Under the pieces are notes generated by a model. That model had not been told where the DNA came from, did not search any database, and worked only from the letters and a program-made list of their open reading frames with translations. Of a DNA stretch of 15,463 nucleotides, positions 7,305-15,289 are shown one piece after another (within the stretch, counting starts at the first letter, position 1; every line of letters begins with the position of its first letter). The stretch is from Planctomycetaceae bacterium (GTDB lineage Bacteria > Planctomycetota > Planctomycetia > Pirellulales > Thermoguttaceae): the NCBI GenBank assembly GCA_031288955.1, contig JAITQJ010000025.1:1-15463 (forward strand), written 5' to 3'. The position numbers and the translations under genes were made by a program.

Positions 7305-9680
7305 TTAACCTTCGACGAACACGAAACCATCGCTGTCCATTGTGCCGATGAGGTTTGTGATGACCCAATCGGACGTTTCCGTCGTCTTATAGACAATAAC
7401 TCCCGTCGTGTCCGGCGGTAATTGCCTGCCTGTGTTACGGTCGATTATCTTTATCACCGCATTACACAACGCCCTGCCGACACTGCCCGTCTTGCTGTAC
7501 ACGTGAAAAGTATCAAATACCCTGTCCGGCGGAACATTCAGCACCGGCAGCACGAAACCATCACGCTCAACGGGTACATAAGGGCAGTCCGCCGGCAAAT
7601 CGCCGATGTGCAATGCCGAACGGTACGGGTAATCAGGGTGCTTTAGATTTTTCGTATTGTATTTGCGGTACGCATCAACGCCGAGTTCCTGTACCGCTGT
7701 CTGAACCTGCTGCGGATATGACACGTCATACATCGGTTTGCCGAAAGCAACTATCACGTTCTGCAACAGCCGGCGGGGCTTGAACGTTATCTTTTTGTCC
7801 CCGTATTTATAACTGAACATACTTTCGTGCAGCCCGCCGACGTAACACGGAATAACCGGCAGCGGTCCGGCAGAAGCGGAGTCTGCCGCTTTTTTACCGC
7901 CTTTTAGTACGGCAAGGAAACCCGGTTCAAAGGCTTTCATCTGACCGTTTCGGCTGATACCGCCTTCCGCAAAAATACCGACGAGTTCGCCGTCCTGTGC
8001 GGCTTGACGCGCCTGCCGGAGACCGTTGATAATGTTCTTCGGATGACCGGGCAGTATCTTGATTATGCCTGTTTCCCGGACGCAGGGTTCAAAAAACTTC
8101 GGCAGCGTCAATTCGTATGCAATGTACCGGATACGCCGCGGACAAACAGCGTAAAACAGCAAACCGTCAAGAAAACTGATATGATTGCACACGAGAACCG
8201 CTCCGCCTGTTTCGGGAATGTTTTCTAAACCGCTAACCTTCGGGCGGTAAACAATGTACAGAAAATACCGAATGATGAATATCATCAGTGCGGCATCGAA
8301 CCAGTACGCCAACACGATGCTGACGGCAATCGTCCCAAACCCTGCGGTGAGCCAAATCATCAAACTCGGATGTGCGTGAGCGTAATGAAATACGAACGCA
8401 CCGGCAAGCCCCAAACCGATGAAAAGGAACATTGACGAAAACGTACAAAAGTTGTACGCAGCAATCATTCTTCCCCGTTCTTTCGGCGGACTCTTTTCCT
8501 GAATATAAGCGGCAAGCGGAATGTCGTACAAACCGGCGGCGAGACCGGTCAGCATCATCATCACGGCGGCGAAAATATACGGCGGGTCAAGCGGCGTGCC
8601 GAAACCGGCTTGAATGTTGTCGGGCTGCGGCGGTGTAAAGCCGAGAATCATAATGAAAAAGCCCATACCGAATGCGCCGATAGGTACGAGTCCCATCTCG
8701 ATGTGTTTTCCCGAAAGATAACCGCAAACAACTGCCCCGATGCCGATGCCGATTGTCAACACAGCGGCGAGAACGGTCACGTGCTGCTGCTGGACGAGCA
8801 GATATTCCGTGGCGTATTTGTCGATGTTATTCTGTGCAAGAGCGGCGAGTCCCCAGAAAAAGGCACTGGCAATCGATACCCAAAATAACATTTTGTGCGA
8901 AAACAGAGCGGCGATGTCTTTGCCGGTCTGTAAAAACGGATTACGGGGACAACGGGCTTGCGGGTCAACGGCTTTCATCGGCGGAAGGAAAAAACTCGAA
9001 ACGAGTCCAACGGCTGCCATTCCGCATAAGCACAGGGCGGTTATCCAAATATGCTGTCCGCCCGGTACGCCGACGGGGAGTTTGTTATCGTACAATGTCG
9101 TCCAGAAAAAAAGATACCCGCCGAGGATTTGACCGGAAACACACGCCAGCATCGTCAGCATCGATACGAAACCATTGGCGGCGGAAATGCTCGTTTCAGG
9201 AACGAGGTCGGGAATGGTACCGTATTTTGACGGACTGAAAAAGGCGGCTTGTGAACCGAGAAGGAACATCACTCCAAGCAGGAGATAGAGTTTGAGCGGC
9301 ATACCCAAAGAAGCGGCGGCAGTCTCCCCCGTCTCCGCAACGGCAGGTCCCATACAAATAACGGCGATAGCAGCGGCAAGGAGAATGAGTTCAATCGTTT
9401 TACACCAGATAACGACGCTCCTTCGGCTGAACCGGTCTGTGACGTAGCCCGCCATTGAAGTCCAAAGAAGAAACGGAATGATAAGAAAGGCACCGCCGAG
9501 AAAGCGTATGAGGTCGCCGTTGGCATATTCTTTTCCGATAGGAACGAGCAGCCAGCGGAAAGCGTTATCGTTGAAGGCAACGGTGAACTGCGTTATTAAA
9601 AGGGCGGCGAATCCCCGATTCCAAAGTGTATGCGGTTTAGATGAAGCCAATTTTGTATATGCCGGTGTACCGTTCTGCAA
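7305..9680 (-). CDS. LplT-like MFS transporter fused to PlsC acyltransferase, degenerate ANL tail
   Basis: A 791-residue inner-membrane protein in three parts. Residues about 20-470 are an MFS transporter with the loop motif GYVTDRFSRR (78-87) and an LplT-like FSPSKYGTIPDLVPE segment. Residues about 475-660 are a PlsC-type acyltransferase with H500-x4-D505 (NHISFLD) and FAEGG (570-574, usually FPEGT). Related proteins flip lysophospholipids inward and re-acylate them; many also carry an acyl-ACP synthetase (ANL) domain. Here only an ANL-like tail is left: GSVGRALCN (732-740), then a strand-rich stretch ending DSDGFVFVEG at the stop. The adenylation core and the following GR..K region are absent, and the usual TGD aspartate reads TNL. 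Re-acylation must then use acyl groups activated elsewhere. The first possible start is TTG at 9680, only 8 bases after the -10 box; TTG at 9650 is an alternative. Upstream batD ends 53 bases away. Confidence 0.88.
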   Translation of the reverse strand: MQNGTPAYTKLASSKPHTLWNRGFAALLITQFTVAFNDNAFRWLLVPIGKEYANGDLIRFLGGAFLIIPFLLWTSMAGYVTDRFSRRSVVIWCKTIELILLAAAIAVICMGPAVAETGETAAASLGMPLKLYLLLGVMFLLGSQAAFFSPSKYGTIPDLVPETSISAANGFVSMLTMLACVSGQILGGYLFFWTTLYDNKLPVGVPGGQHIWITALCLCGMAAVGLVSSFFLPPMKAVDPQARCPRNPFLQTGKDIAALFSHKMLFWVSIASAFFWGLAALAQNNIDKYATEYLLVQQQHVTVLAAVLTIGIGIGAVVCGYLSGKHIEMGLVPIGAFGMGFFIMILGFTPPQPDNIQAGFGTPLDPPYIFAAVMMMLTGLAAGLYDIPLAAYIQEKSPPKERGRMIAAYNFCTFSSMFLFIGLGLAGAFVFHYAHAHPSLMIWLTAGFGTIAVSIVLAYWFDAALMIFIIRYFLYIVYRPKVSGLENIPETGGAVLVCNHISFLDGLLFYAVCPRRIRYIAYELTLPKFFEPCVRETGIIKILPGHPKNIINGLRQARQAAQDGELVGIFAEGGISRNGQMKAFEPGFLAVLKGGKKAADSASAGPLPVIPCYVGGLHESMFSYKYGDKKITFKPRRLLQNVIVAFGKPMYDVSYPQQVQTAVQELGVDAYRKYNTKNLKHPDYPYRSALHIGDLPADCPYVPVERDGFVLPVLNVPPDRVFDTFHVYSKTGSVGRALCNAVIKIIDRNTGRQLPPDTTGVIVYKTTETSDWVITNLIGTMDSDGFVFVEG

Positions 9681-9688
9681 CCGCCGGT

Positions 9689-9716
9689 ATTATAGCAATA
9701 CGTACAGCGGTTGCAA
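9689..9716 (-). promoter_or_regulatory. Extended -10 promoter of the MFS-PlsC gene
   Basis: Minus strand: TATAAT (9694-9689) preceded by TGC (9697-9695), with TTGCAA (9716-9711, four of six matches to TTGACA) at a 16-base spacing. It lies in the 53-base gap after batD. The predicted start site is almost on the TTG at 9680. Confidence 0.65.
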
Positions 9717-9733
9717 GAGCGGAAGCGGGGAAC

Positions 9734-11731
9734 TTATTCCAGCCGCCGCAGCAGCGTTTCGGCTTCGTTTAACAAAACGTTCCGTTCCGGTACGCTTTGA
9801 CCGCCGTACTGCACTGCATCAAGCACTTCTAAAAACCGCTGAATATCCGTCAACAATGCTTCGTTCAGCTGCAATCCGCATAACCGGTTTATTGTTTCCA
9901 GCGTTGTCATTCCTTCAGCAATGCCGTCCGTTTTGTCGGCGGCGTAACCAAAGAAAACCGCCTGCAATGCCTTCACGGTATCCAGCGTTTGCGGCAAATG
10001 CTGCGCCAGCGATAGTTGCTGCTTCGCCCGCCGTAATGCGGCATTTCGCCGGTTCGTCCGCTGACGGTGAATATAGGCTGCCGTCCAGAATACCGACTTC
10101 CACAAAACAAGCAAACCGAACAGCGTTCCAATACTGATGCCGAGATATTTTGAAACCATTATTGCCCAATGCGCTATTTGCCGGGTCATTTCTTCCGTCC
10201 CGCCGCCGGTCGGAACTTCGCCATATACCGTTGCCGACTGAATTGTTTCCGCATCGCTCACGTCCAACGTTATCGGCAGACTTTCCAAGCGGACAAACTT
10301 TTCGGTTTCAACATTGAAGACCGACACCGATTGCGGCGGAAACTCAATTTGACCGGATTTCTTCGGACGGACAGTGTACGTGTAAATACACGACTGCCCG
10401 TTGTTTTCTTCTGTCGGCGGTGTATGTACACGGAATAAATCCTGAATCGCCGAATTCGACAACTCCGGTGCTTTGACACCCGCCGTTGAACCTTTGCCCG
10501 TTAGTTTTAACGTCAGTGTTATCGGGTCGCCGACCTTTGTCTTTTTCGGTTCGATGTCCGCTTCAAAACGGAACGTTCCGAATGCGCCGATGTAATCTGC
10601 CGGACGTTTTTCGCCGGAAACATCAACAGCGGGAACATCGCTAACTGTTATCGTTACCGGCTTCGCAATGGTATAAATGTCCCGCAGTTGCACCGGTTCG
10701 TCAGCACCGGCAATGTTTGCAACCGGTACGGCTCCTTTCAGCGTTACCGGTCCGAAAGAATACGTCCCTGTTTCTTTCGGCAAGAACTCACGCACAAAAC
10801 GGTACTGCCAATAATCGTGTTCTTTACCGTCCGCATCAGGACGTTTGATTATTTTCGGCGTACCGGAAAACTGAAACAGCACTTTTTTGAACGGACTCAT
10901 TGCGAATGGACGTGCAATGCTCCCATCGTCATTGTAATTGCCCATAGAAAACTGATTGCCGCCGAAACTATTGACGGCAAAGCCGCGTCCCGACTTCGTG
11001 TAAAGTTGCTCCAGGACGGCTTCAATCGGTTTCACTGCCGTCAAGCCTTTCGGTAATTTGGTATCCGGTATTTCGAGCCACGGAATTTGCAGCATCGGCG
11101 GTTTGGCAACGGCTTCGAGCGGATTTTTTCCGGCATATTTATCCGGCAAGGCTTTGATTTGCACCGACAGCGTCAGTTCCAACACTTGCAGCGGATAAAG
11201 TTTTTGCCGGTTGACGCTAATGTCTAAAAGAACATCATCCTGAATTACCGGCTTCTGGACTTGAATCGGTATGTTACCGTTATTTGCTGCGACCCTGCCG
11301 CTGCCGCTGATGACGAGAACATCAGACAGCGATAATTGTTTTCCGTCTGCGTTAACGATTTTCGGCAGCGGAATGACGAGTGAACCGGTTTTGAGAGGAG
11401 TCAAAATATAACCAAAGCGGACGCGGTATTGACTGCCGGAGGATTCATCTTTGATAACTTTACCGTTGATGATAATTTTCTGCATCATTCCGCCGCTTTG
11501 TTCTTCCTGTCTGGCAAGTGCTTGTACGGCAAAGTCCGTTAAAGCGGAGAATTCGGGTTTAATGTTCCCGTCAATCGGCTGGGAGTCGGCGAGAATCAGT
11601 TGGCAGAATAACGTTTCGCCTTCGTAAATGTACGTACGGTCAAGTTGTACGGTCAATGTAACCTCTGCTGCCGCAGATGTTACAAAAATGAATACAGACA
11701 GGAACAGAAAAATAAATCGAAGCATAAACAT
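9734..11731 (-). CDS. batD: BatD-family membrane protein
   Basis: About 665 residues. An N-terminal signal peptide (MFMLRFIFLFLSVFIFVTSA, cleavage likely near AAAE) precedes VTLTVQLDRTYIYEGETL, the typical opening of BatD, and a series of beta-sandwich modules with PITLTLKLTGKGS further on. One membrane segment lies near the C-terminus (about residues 517-548), followed by a basic helical region on the cytoplasmic side. BatD belongs to the Bat (Bacteroides aerotolerance) group, usually encoded with MoxR ATPase, DUF58 and vWA proteins; its biochemical role is unsettled. No such partners are in this window. The frame stays open back to a TTG at 11830, but the extended -10 at 11751-11759 and the signal peptide favour ATG at 11731 or 11725. 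The MFS-PlsC gene follows 53 bases downstream with its own promoter. Confidence 0.85.
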   Translation of the reverse strand: MFMLRFIFLFLSVFIFVTSAAAEVTLTVQLDRTYIYEGETLFCQLILADSQPIDGNIKPEFSALTDFAVQALARQEEQSGGMMQKIIINGKVIKDESSGSQYRVRFGYILTPLKTGSLVIPLPKIVNADGKQLSLSDVLVISGSGRVAANNGNIPIQVQKPVIQDDVLLDISVNRQKLYPLQVLELTLSVQIKALPDKYAGKNPLEAVAKPPMLQIPWLEIPDTKLPKGLTAVKPIEAVLEQLYTKSGRGFAVNSFGGNQFSMGNYNDDGSIARPFAMSPFKKVLFQFSGTPKIIKRPDADGKEHDYWQYRFVREFLPKETGTYSFGPVTLKGAVPVANIAGADEPVQLRDIYTIAKPVTITVSDVPAVDVSGEKRPADYIGAFGTFRFEADIEPKKTKVGDPITLTLKLTGKGSTAGVKAPELSNSAIQDLFRVHTPPTEENNGQSCIYTYTVRPKKSGQIEFPPQSVSVFNVETEKFVRLESLPITLDVSDAETIQSATVYGEVPTGGGTEEMTRQIAHWAIMVSKYLGISIGTLFGLLVLWKSVFWTAAYIHRQRTNRRNAALRRAKQQLSLAQHLPQTLDTVKALQAVFFGYAADKTDGIAEGMTTLETINRLCGLQLNEALLTDIQRFLEVLDAVQYGGQSVPERNVLLNEAETLLRRLE

Positions 11732-11750
11732 AGCAGCAATTTTAGATGCC

Positions 11751-11759
11751 ATTATAACA
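11751..11759 (-). promoter_or_regulatory. Extended -10 promoter element of batD
   Basis: Minus strand TGT-TATAAT (11759-11751): a perfect -10 with the extended TGn motif. No good -35 is seen at 16-18 bases, as often in extended -10 promoters. The start site near 11744 leaves a leader of 13 to 19 bases before the candidate ATGs at 11731 and 11725. Confidence 0.65.
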
Positions 11760-11792
11760 TAAACAAGACTTGACGCAGCATCTTGTTTTGTT
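11756..11792. repeat. Inverted repeat between divergent promoters
   Basis: AAACAAGA (11761-11768) and TCTTGTTT (11781-11788) are perfect reverse complements 12 bases apart; with one bulged base the arms extend to 11756 and 11792, touching the -10 boxes of batD (minus) and the triheme gene (plus). It covers the -35 of the plus promoter and could be an operator shared by both genes. Confidence 0.5.
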
Positions 11793-11797
11793 ATACT
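11770..11797 (+). promoter_or_regulatory. Promoter of the triheme HZS_alpha-like gene
   Basis: TTGACG (11770-11775), a 16-base spacer and TATACT (11792-11797), the latter preceded by TGT (11789-11791) as an extended -10. The start site near 11804 leaves a leader of about 26 bases to the ATG at 11830. Confidence 0.7.
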
Positions 11798-11816
11798 GGG
11801 TTTACTATATCTAAAC

Positions 11817-11821
11817 AGGAG
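11817..11821 (+). promoter_or_regulatory. Shine-Dalgarno of the triheme gene
   Basis: AGGAG eight bases before the ATG at 11830. It is the only clear Shine-Dalgarno sequence in the window, and it fixes this start. Confidence 0.75.
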
Positions 11822-11829
11822 TCTGAACA

Positions 11830-14800
11830 ATGAAACGTCTTTTTACGGTTATTCTATGTGCCGCTGCGGTTGCTTTGCTTGGCGAAAATAATGACGCTGC
11901 CGCTGCCGTTGATGCCGCAAGTCCTGATTCGCCGATTCTGTTCACCAAACGGAATAACTATCTGGGATTGCACATTTACGATACGTATTATAAATGGCGA
12001 CCCGGCGGAGGTATCTACGTTCTCGAAAATCCCGCCGAAGTCCTCAAAGGCGGACAAGCCGAAATCCGCACCGTCATTGATGCCAATACCCCCGAAACGC
12101 TTGGCAGCGGAGTGTACCGCGACCCTGATTTATCTTGGGACGGACAAAAAGTCCTGTTCTGCTTCAAAGGTTCTCAATCCGGCGGAACCTCTATCTATGA
12201 AATCGGTATCGATGGTAAAGGGCTGCGTCAAATTACCGACTGCAAAACGAACGTCTGCAACAAATACTGCGGCGTTCACGGCGGAAATCACGATGTAATG
12301 CCGGCTTATTTGCCCGACGGACGAATCGTCTTCACCTCCACAAGATACAGCGGACTCGTACCGTGTGCCGACGAAGGCGTGAACATTTTACACGTAATGA
12401 ACGCCGACGGAAGCGATATTCATCCGATTTCGGTCAACAACGTTAACGAGTTTGACCCCGTTGTTGCCCCCGACGGACGGATTCTGTTCGGACGCTGGGA
12501 GTACATTGATAAGACAGCCCTGACACAGCAAAGTACCTGGTCAGTTAATCCCGACGGCACGAACGAAACAGCCGTTTTCGCCAATAATCTTGTCTTGCCC
12601 GAAGCAACACTGCAAATTCAGCCTGTGCCGGGCAACCCCAATCTGATATGCAGCACATTCACGAAACATAATTGTCCGCCGCGGGGTTCAATCGCCGTGT
12701 TCGACATACGCAAGGGCAAAGACAATATCGAAGCGATTACGAATTTCGAGCATCCGAATAACCCGACTTATGATTTGGGCGAATCCTGTGACCCGATTCC
12801 GCTTTCTGAAAATTTAGTTTTATACAGCGGTCAATTTGCCAAGGGACAAAAAAATTCGCTGATGTTAATTGACCGGCAAGGACATAAGAAACAGATTCTT
12901 TCCGATGCGGCGATTGACTTGCACGACCCGATACCGGTGAAAGCCCGACCGATTCCGCCGGTTATTGCCGACCAGGTTGACCGGACGAAAACCGAAGGCA
13001 ACTTTTACGTCCAGAATGTTTATGCCGGTAATCCCGATGTTAAAAAAGGCACAATCAAGTACCTTCGGGTTATTGAAGAAACGAGCCGCATCAGTCCTTC
13101 ACCGGGAAAGACGGTGTTGAATCAGACGTTTCTCGTTTCGGCAGCGTTGGCGTTCAGTGCCAAGAATTATCTCGGCATTGTACCGGTTGAACCTGACGGG
13201 AGCGTTTATTTCACGGTGCCGTCGGGCAAAGCCGTGTATTTTCAGTTGCTTGACAAGGATTATAAACTTGTCCGCAGTATGCGGACTTTTATCCAAGCCG
13301 CTCAAGGAACAACCCGCAGTTGTGTCGGTTGTCACGAATATGAAAATGCACCGAAAACAATGGCGGTAAGCCGGTTTAATTCATCGCTTAAAAAAGAACC
13401 GAGCCGGTTACAGCCGGAATCCTGGGGCAGCGGTCCGGTTGATTATGCGTCAATGATACAGCCGATATTCAATAAACATTGTGTTGATTGTCACGGCGGT
13501 ACAAAAGGTATCGAAGGCGGTCTTGATTTAACCGGCGGCTGGACGGAATACTTTAATAACAGTTATGAAAATCTGGTGAGCCGGCGTGAAGTCATCTACA
13601 GCGCACCGCTTATCGGCGGTATCGACTGTATGAACGGAACGGCATACTGGTCTGCGCAAATACTCGGTCCGTATGCACACGGCAGCGGTAAAGCACCGCT
13701 TGCCGATGCCGTTATCAGCGGACACAAAGACCGCGTGAAGTTGACGCAGCCGGAGAAAGAGATGGTGTTGGCTTGGATTGATTCCAACGGACTCTATTAC
13801 GGAACCTGGAATTATACGAGCAGCGGTTACACGCTTTCGGCTTGGCAGAGGTTGAAGACAGCATTGATAGAGCAGATGAAAGCGGACGGCTGCGTCAGGT
13901 GTCACGCCGATGACAAGGGAAACGTTCGGCGTTTTGAGTCGGACTGGATAAACCTTGAGAAGCCGGAGTACAGCCGGATATTACGTGCGCCGCTGCCGAA
14001 AGATGCGGCGGGCTTCGGACTCGGTTTTTGCCGCAATGCCCCGGTTGACCAAGGCTGGAACCGGCTGCGTATGGTCTCAAATGGGACATATCAGCACGCT
14101 GTTGTGCCGCTGGGCAGTTTTCCGAAACAGACGTGGCGCGATTGGGACAAGAGCGGCGATGCGGTTGTATCGTTTGCATCGGTCAACGACGGGAAATACA
14201 AAAAAATGCTGGAACTGATTGAGGCGGGAAAACGTGATGTTTTGCAGACTCCGCGGATTGATATGCCCGGCGGCGTTTCCGTAGCGGGACAATTCCGGCA
14301 GATAATTACCACACCGCTGCCGAAGAAGTTGCCGAAGTTTTCGGCAACCGTTGACGTTGCCGATGCGACTGTGCTGCTGAACTGGGATGTGTCTGCCGAG
14401 TTATTCGGTTTGACATTTAAGTTGTACCGCAACGGCGAGTTGATGGCAGACACGACAGCGTTCAATTATCTAGACGAGCCGGAAGTTTCCGGTTTGGTGC
14501 AGTATTCGCTGGTTCTGGCGAACGGCACGGACGAGAGTAAACCGGTAACGATTGCCGTTGAGATTCCGCCGGTGCCTGAACGCCGCAGTTCGGTTGTTCT
14601 CAATCTTCCATTAACGCAGCCGTCGTCAGAGCAGTTGACCGGCAATACAAAACTAACCGGTGAGGGACTGCAAATATCGGACGGTGCGCTGGTATTGCCG
14701 AACAGGGCGGCATTGAATTTGAACAAGCGTATGTCGGTTGACTTTGACGTGAAGGTTGACTCGCTGGAACAAATGCCGGTGTTGTTAAGTTGTGGTCGTT

Positions 14801-15102
14801 TTGCAGGAACCGGCTGGTTTGTGCAGGCGTATAATGGACGTTGGCGTTGGTATCTTTCGGGCAGTATTTGTGACGGCGGTAAGGTTCCGGTCGGTCAATG
14901 GATACATATTAAATGTGTTTATGATGGACGGACGATGCAGATTCAGCAGGACGGAAAGACGGTAGCCGAGTTGCCTGTACGGATACGCAAACCTGCGTCC
15001 TGGACGCGTTCGCTGGTCATCGGCAATTACGATGAAGCGAAACCGTCCGCTCCTGAATACCAATTCAAAGGTATTATGCGCAATTTGACGGTAACAGATT
15101 AA
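11830..15102 (+). CDS. Secreted triheme cytochrome c with HZS_alpha-like propeller and LamG-type domain
   Basis: A 1090-residue exported protein with signal peptide (MKRLFTVILCAAAVALLG and on to about residue 26). Residues about 35-400 are beta-propeller repeats with PDGRIVF (162-168), PDGRILFGRWEY (214-225) and NPDGT, the pattern of the hydrazine synthase alpha subunit and its many planctomycete relatives. Three c-type haem motifs follow: CVGCHE (C498-H502), after a stretch with VEPDGSVYFTVP; CVDCHGG (C551-H555), as in planctomycete-type cytochrome c modules; and CVRCH (C688-H692), followed by INLEKPEYSRILRAPL. Residues about 835-912 look like an Fn3-type domain and about 918-1090 like a LamG/concanavalin sandwich. 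Acting in the periplasm is inferred. Relatives are common outside anammox bacteria and most have no assigned reaction, so hydrazine synthesis should not be assumed; no beta/gamma subunit gene is visible. Promoter and Shine-Dalgarno are good; transcription diverges from batD. Confidence 0.88.
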   Translation: MKRLFTVILCAAAVALLGENNDAAAAVDAASPDSPILFTKRNNYLGLHIYDTYYKWRPGGGIYVLENPAEVLKGGQAEIRTVIDANTPETLGSGVYRDPDLSWDGQKVLFCFKGSQSGGTSIYEIGIDGKGLRQITDCKTNVCNKYCGVHGGNHDVMPAYLPDGRIVFTSTRYSGLVPCADEGVNILHVMNADGSDIHPISVNNVNEFDPVVAPDGRILFGRWEYIDKTALTQQSTWSVNPDGTNETAVFANNLVLPEATLQIQPVPGNPNLICSTFTKHNCPPRGSIAVFDIRKGKDNIEAITNFEHPNNPTYDLGESCDPIPLSENLVLYSGQFAKGQKNSLMLIDRQGHKKQILSDAAIDLHDPIPVKARPIPPVIADQVDRTKTEGNFYVQNVYAGNPDVKKGTIKYLRVIEETSRISPSPGKTVLNQTFLVSAALAFSAKNYLGIVPVEPDGSVYFTVPSGKAVYFQLLDKDYKLVRSMRTFIQAAQGTTRSCVGCHEYENAPKTMAVSRFNSSLKKEPSRLQPESWGSGPVDYASMIQPIFNKHCVDCHGGTKGIEGGLDLTGGWTEYFNNSYENLVSRREVIYSAPLIGGIDCMNGTAYWSAQILGPYAHGSGKAPLADAVISGHKDRVKLTQPEKEMVLAWIDSNGLYYGTWNYTSSGYTLSAWQRLKTALIEQMKADGCVRCHADDKGNVRRFESDWINLEKPEYSRILRAPLPKDAAGFGLGFCRNAPVDQGWNRLRMVSNGTYQHAVVPLGSFPKQTWRDWDKSGDAVVSFASVNDGKYKKMLELIEAGKRDVLQTPRIDMPGGVSVAGQFRQIITTPLPKKLPKFSATVDVADATVLLNWDVSAELFGLTFKLYRNGELMADTTAFNYLDEPEVSGLVQYSLVLANGTDESKPVTIAVEIPPVPERRSSVVLNLPLTQPSSEQLTGNTKLTGEGLQISDGALVLPNRAALNLNKRMSVDFDVKVDSLEQMPVLLSCGRFAGTGWFVQAYNGRWRWYLSGSICDGGKVPVGQWIHIKCVYDGRTMQIQQDGKTVAELPVRIRKPASWTRSLVIGNYDEAKPSAPEYQFKGIMRNLTVTD

Positions 15103-15132
15103 GACAGGTGATGCGGGAATGTAAATGCACAG

Positions 15133-15249
15133 ATGAATACGGAATACGAAAAACATCTCGGCGAAGTAAAACCGGCACGAAGTACCGTGCAGGTTGCCGC
15201 CCTGCCGAAAGGTGCCAAAGTTGAAATTGAACTGGTTGCCGAAGTGTAA
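15133..15249 (+). pseudogene. RidA/YjgF C-terminal remnant
   Basis: A 38-codon frame from ATG 15133 to TAA 15247-15249. Its product matches the C-terminal third of RidA (2-iminobutanoate/2-iminopropanoate deaminase) proteins: MNTEYEKHLGE, then PARSTVQVAALPKGAKVEIE. The PARS arginine and the VEIE glutamate correspond to active-site residues of RidA. Full RidA is about 125-130 residues; here the first two thirds are missing. Similarity may start a few codons earlier (GNVNAQ), just after a TGA at 15109-15111, and the triheme gene ends at 15102, so there is no room for the rest. I see no Shine-Dalgarno. Most likely a decayed or rearranged gene end; expression as a small protein cannot be excluded. 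The half-dozen residue blocks make the family call solid. Confidence 0.75.
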
Positions 15250-15289
15250 AAAACCTTTTTCCAAATATCCTTTCCCCTCCCTGACAGTT

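Noticed and set aside
9478..10137. 219-codon plus-strand open frame
   Set aside because: Antisense to batD and the MFS-PlsC gene, which both have clear domain content; it spans their intergenic gap and has no recognisable motif or start signal.
11732..11830. Extending batD to the TTG at 11830
   Set aside because: This would put the extended -10 box inside the gene, move the signal peptide to an internal position and overlap the first codon of the divergent gene.
11830..15102. Naming the triheme protein hydrazine synthase alpha subunit (hzsA)
   Set aside because: Extra domains, no partner subunits and the wide occurrence of this propeller type in planctomycetes that do not perform anammox make that function unsupported.
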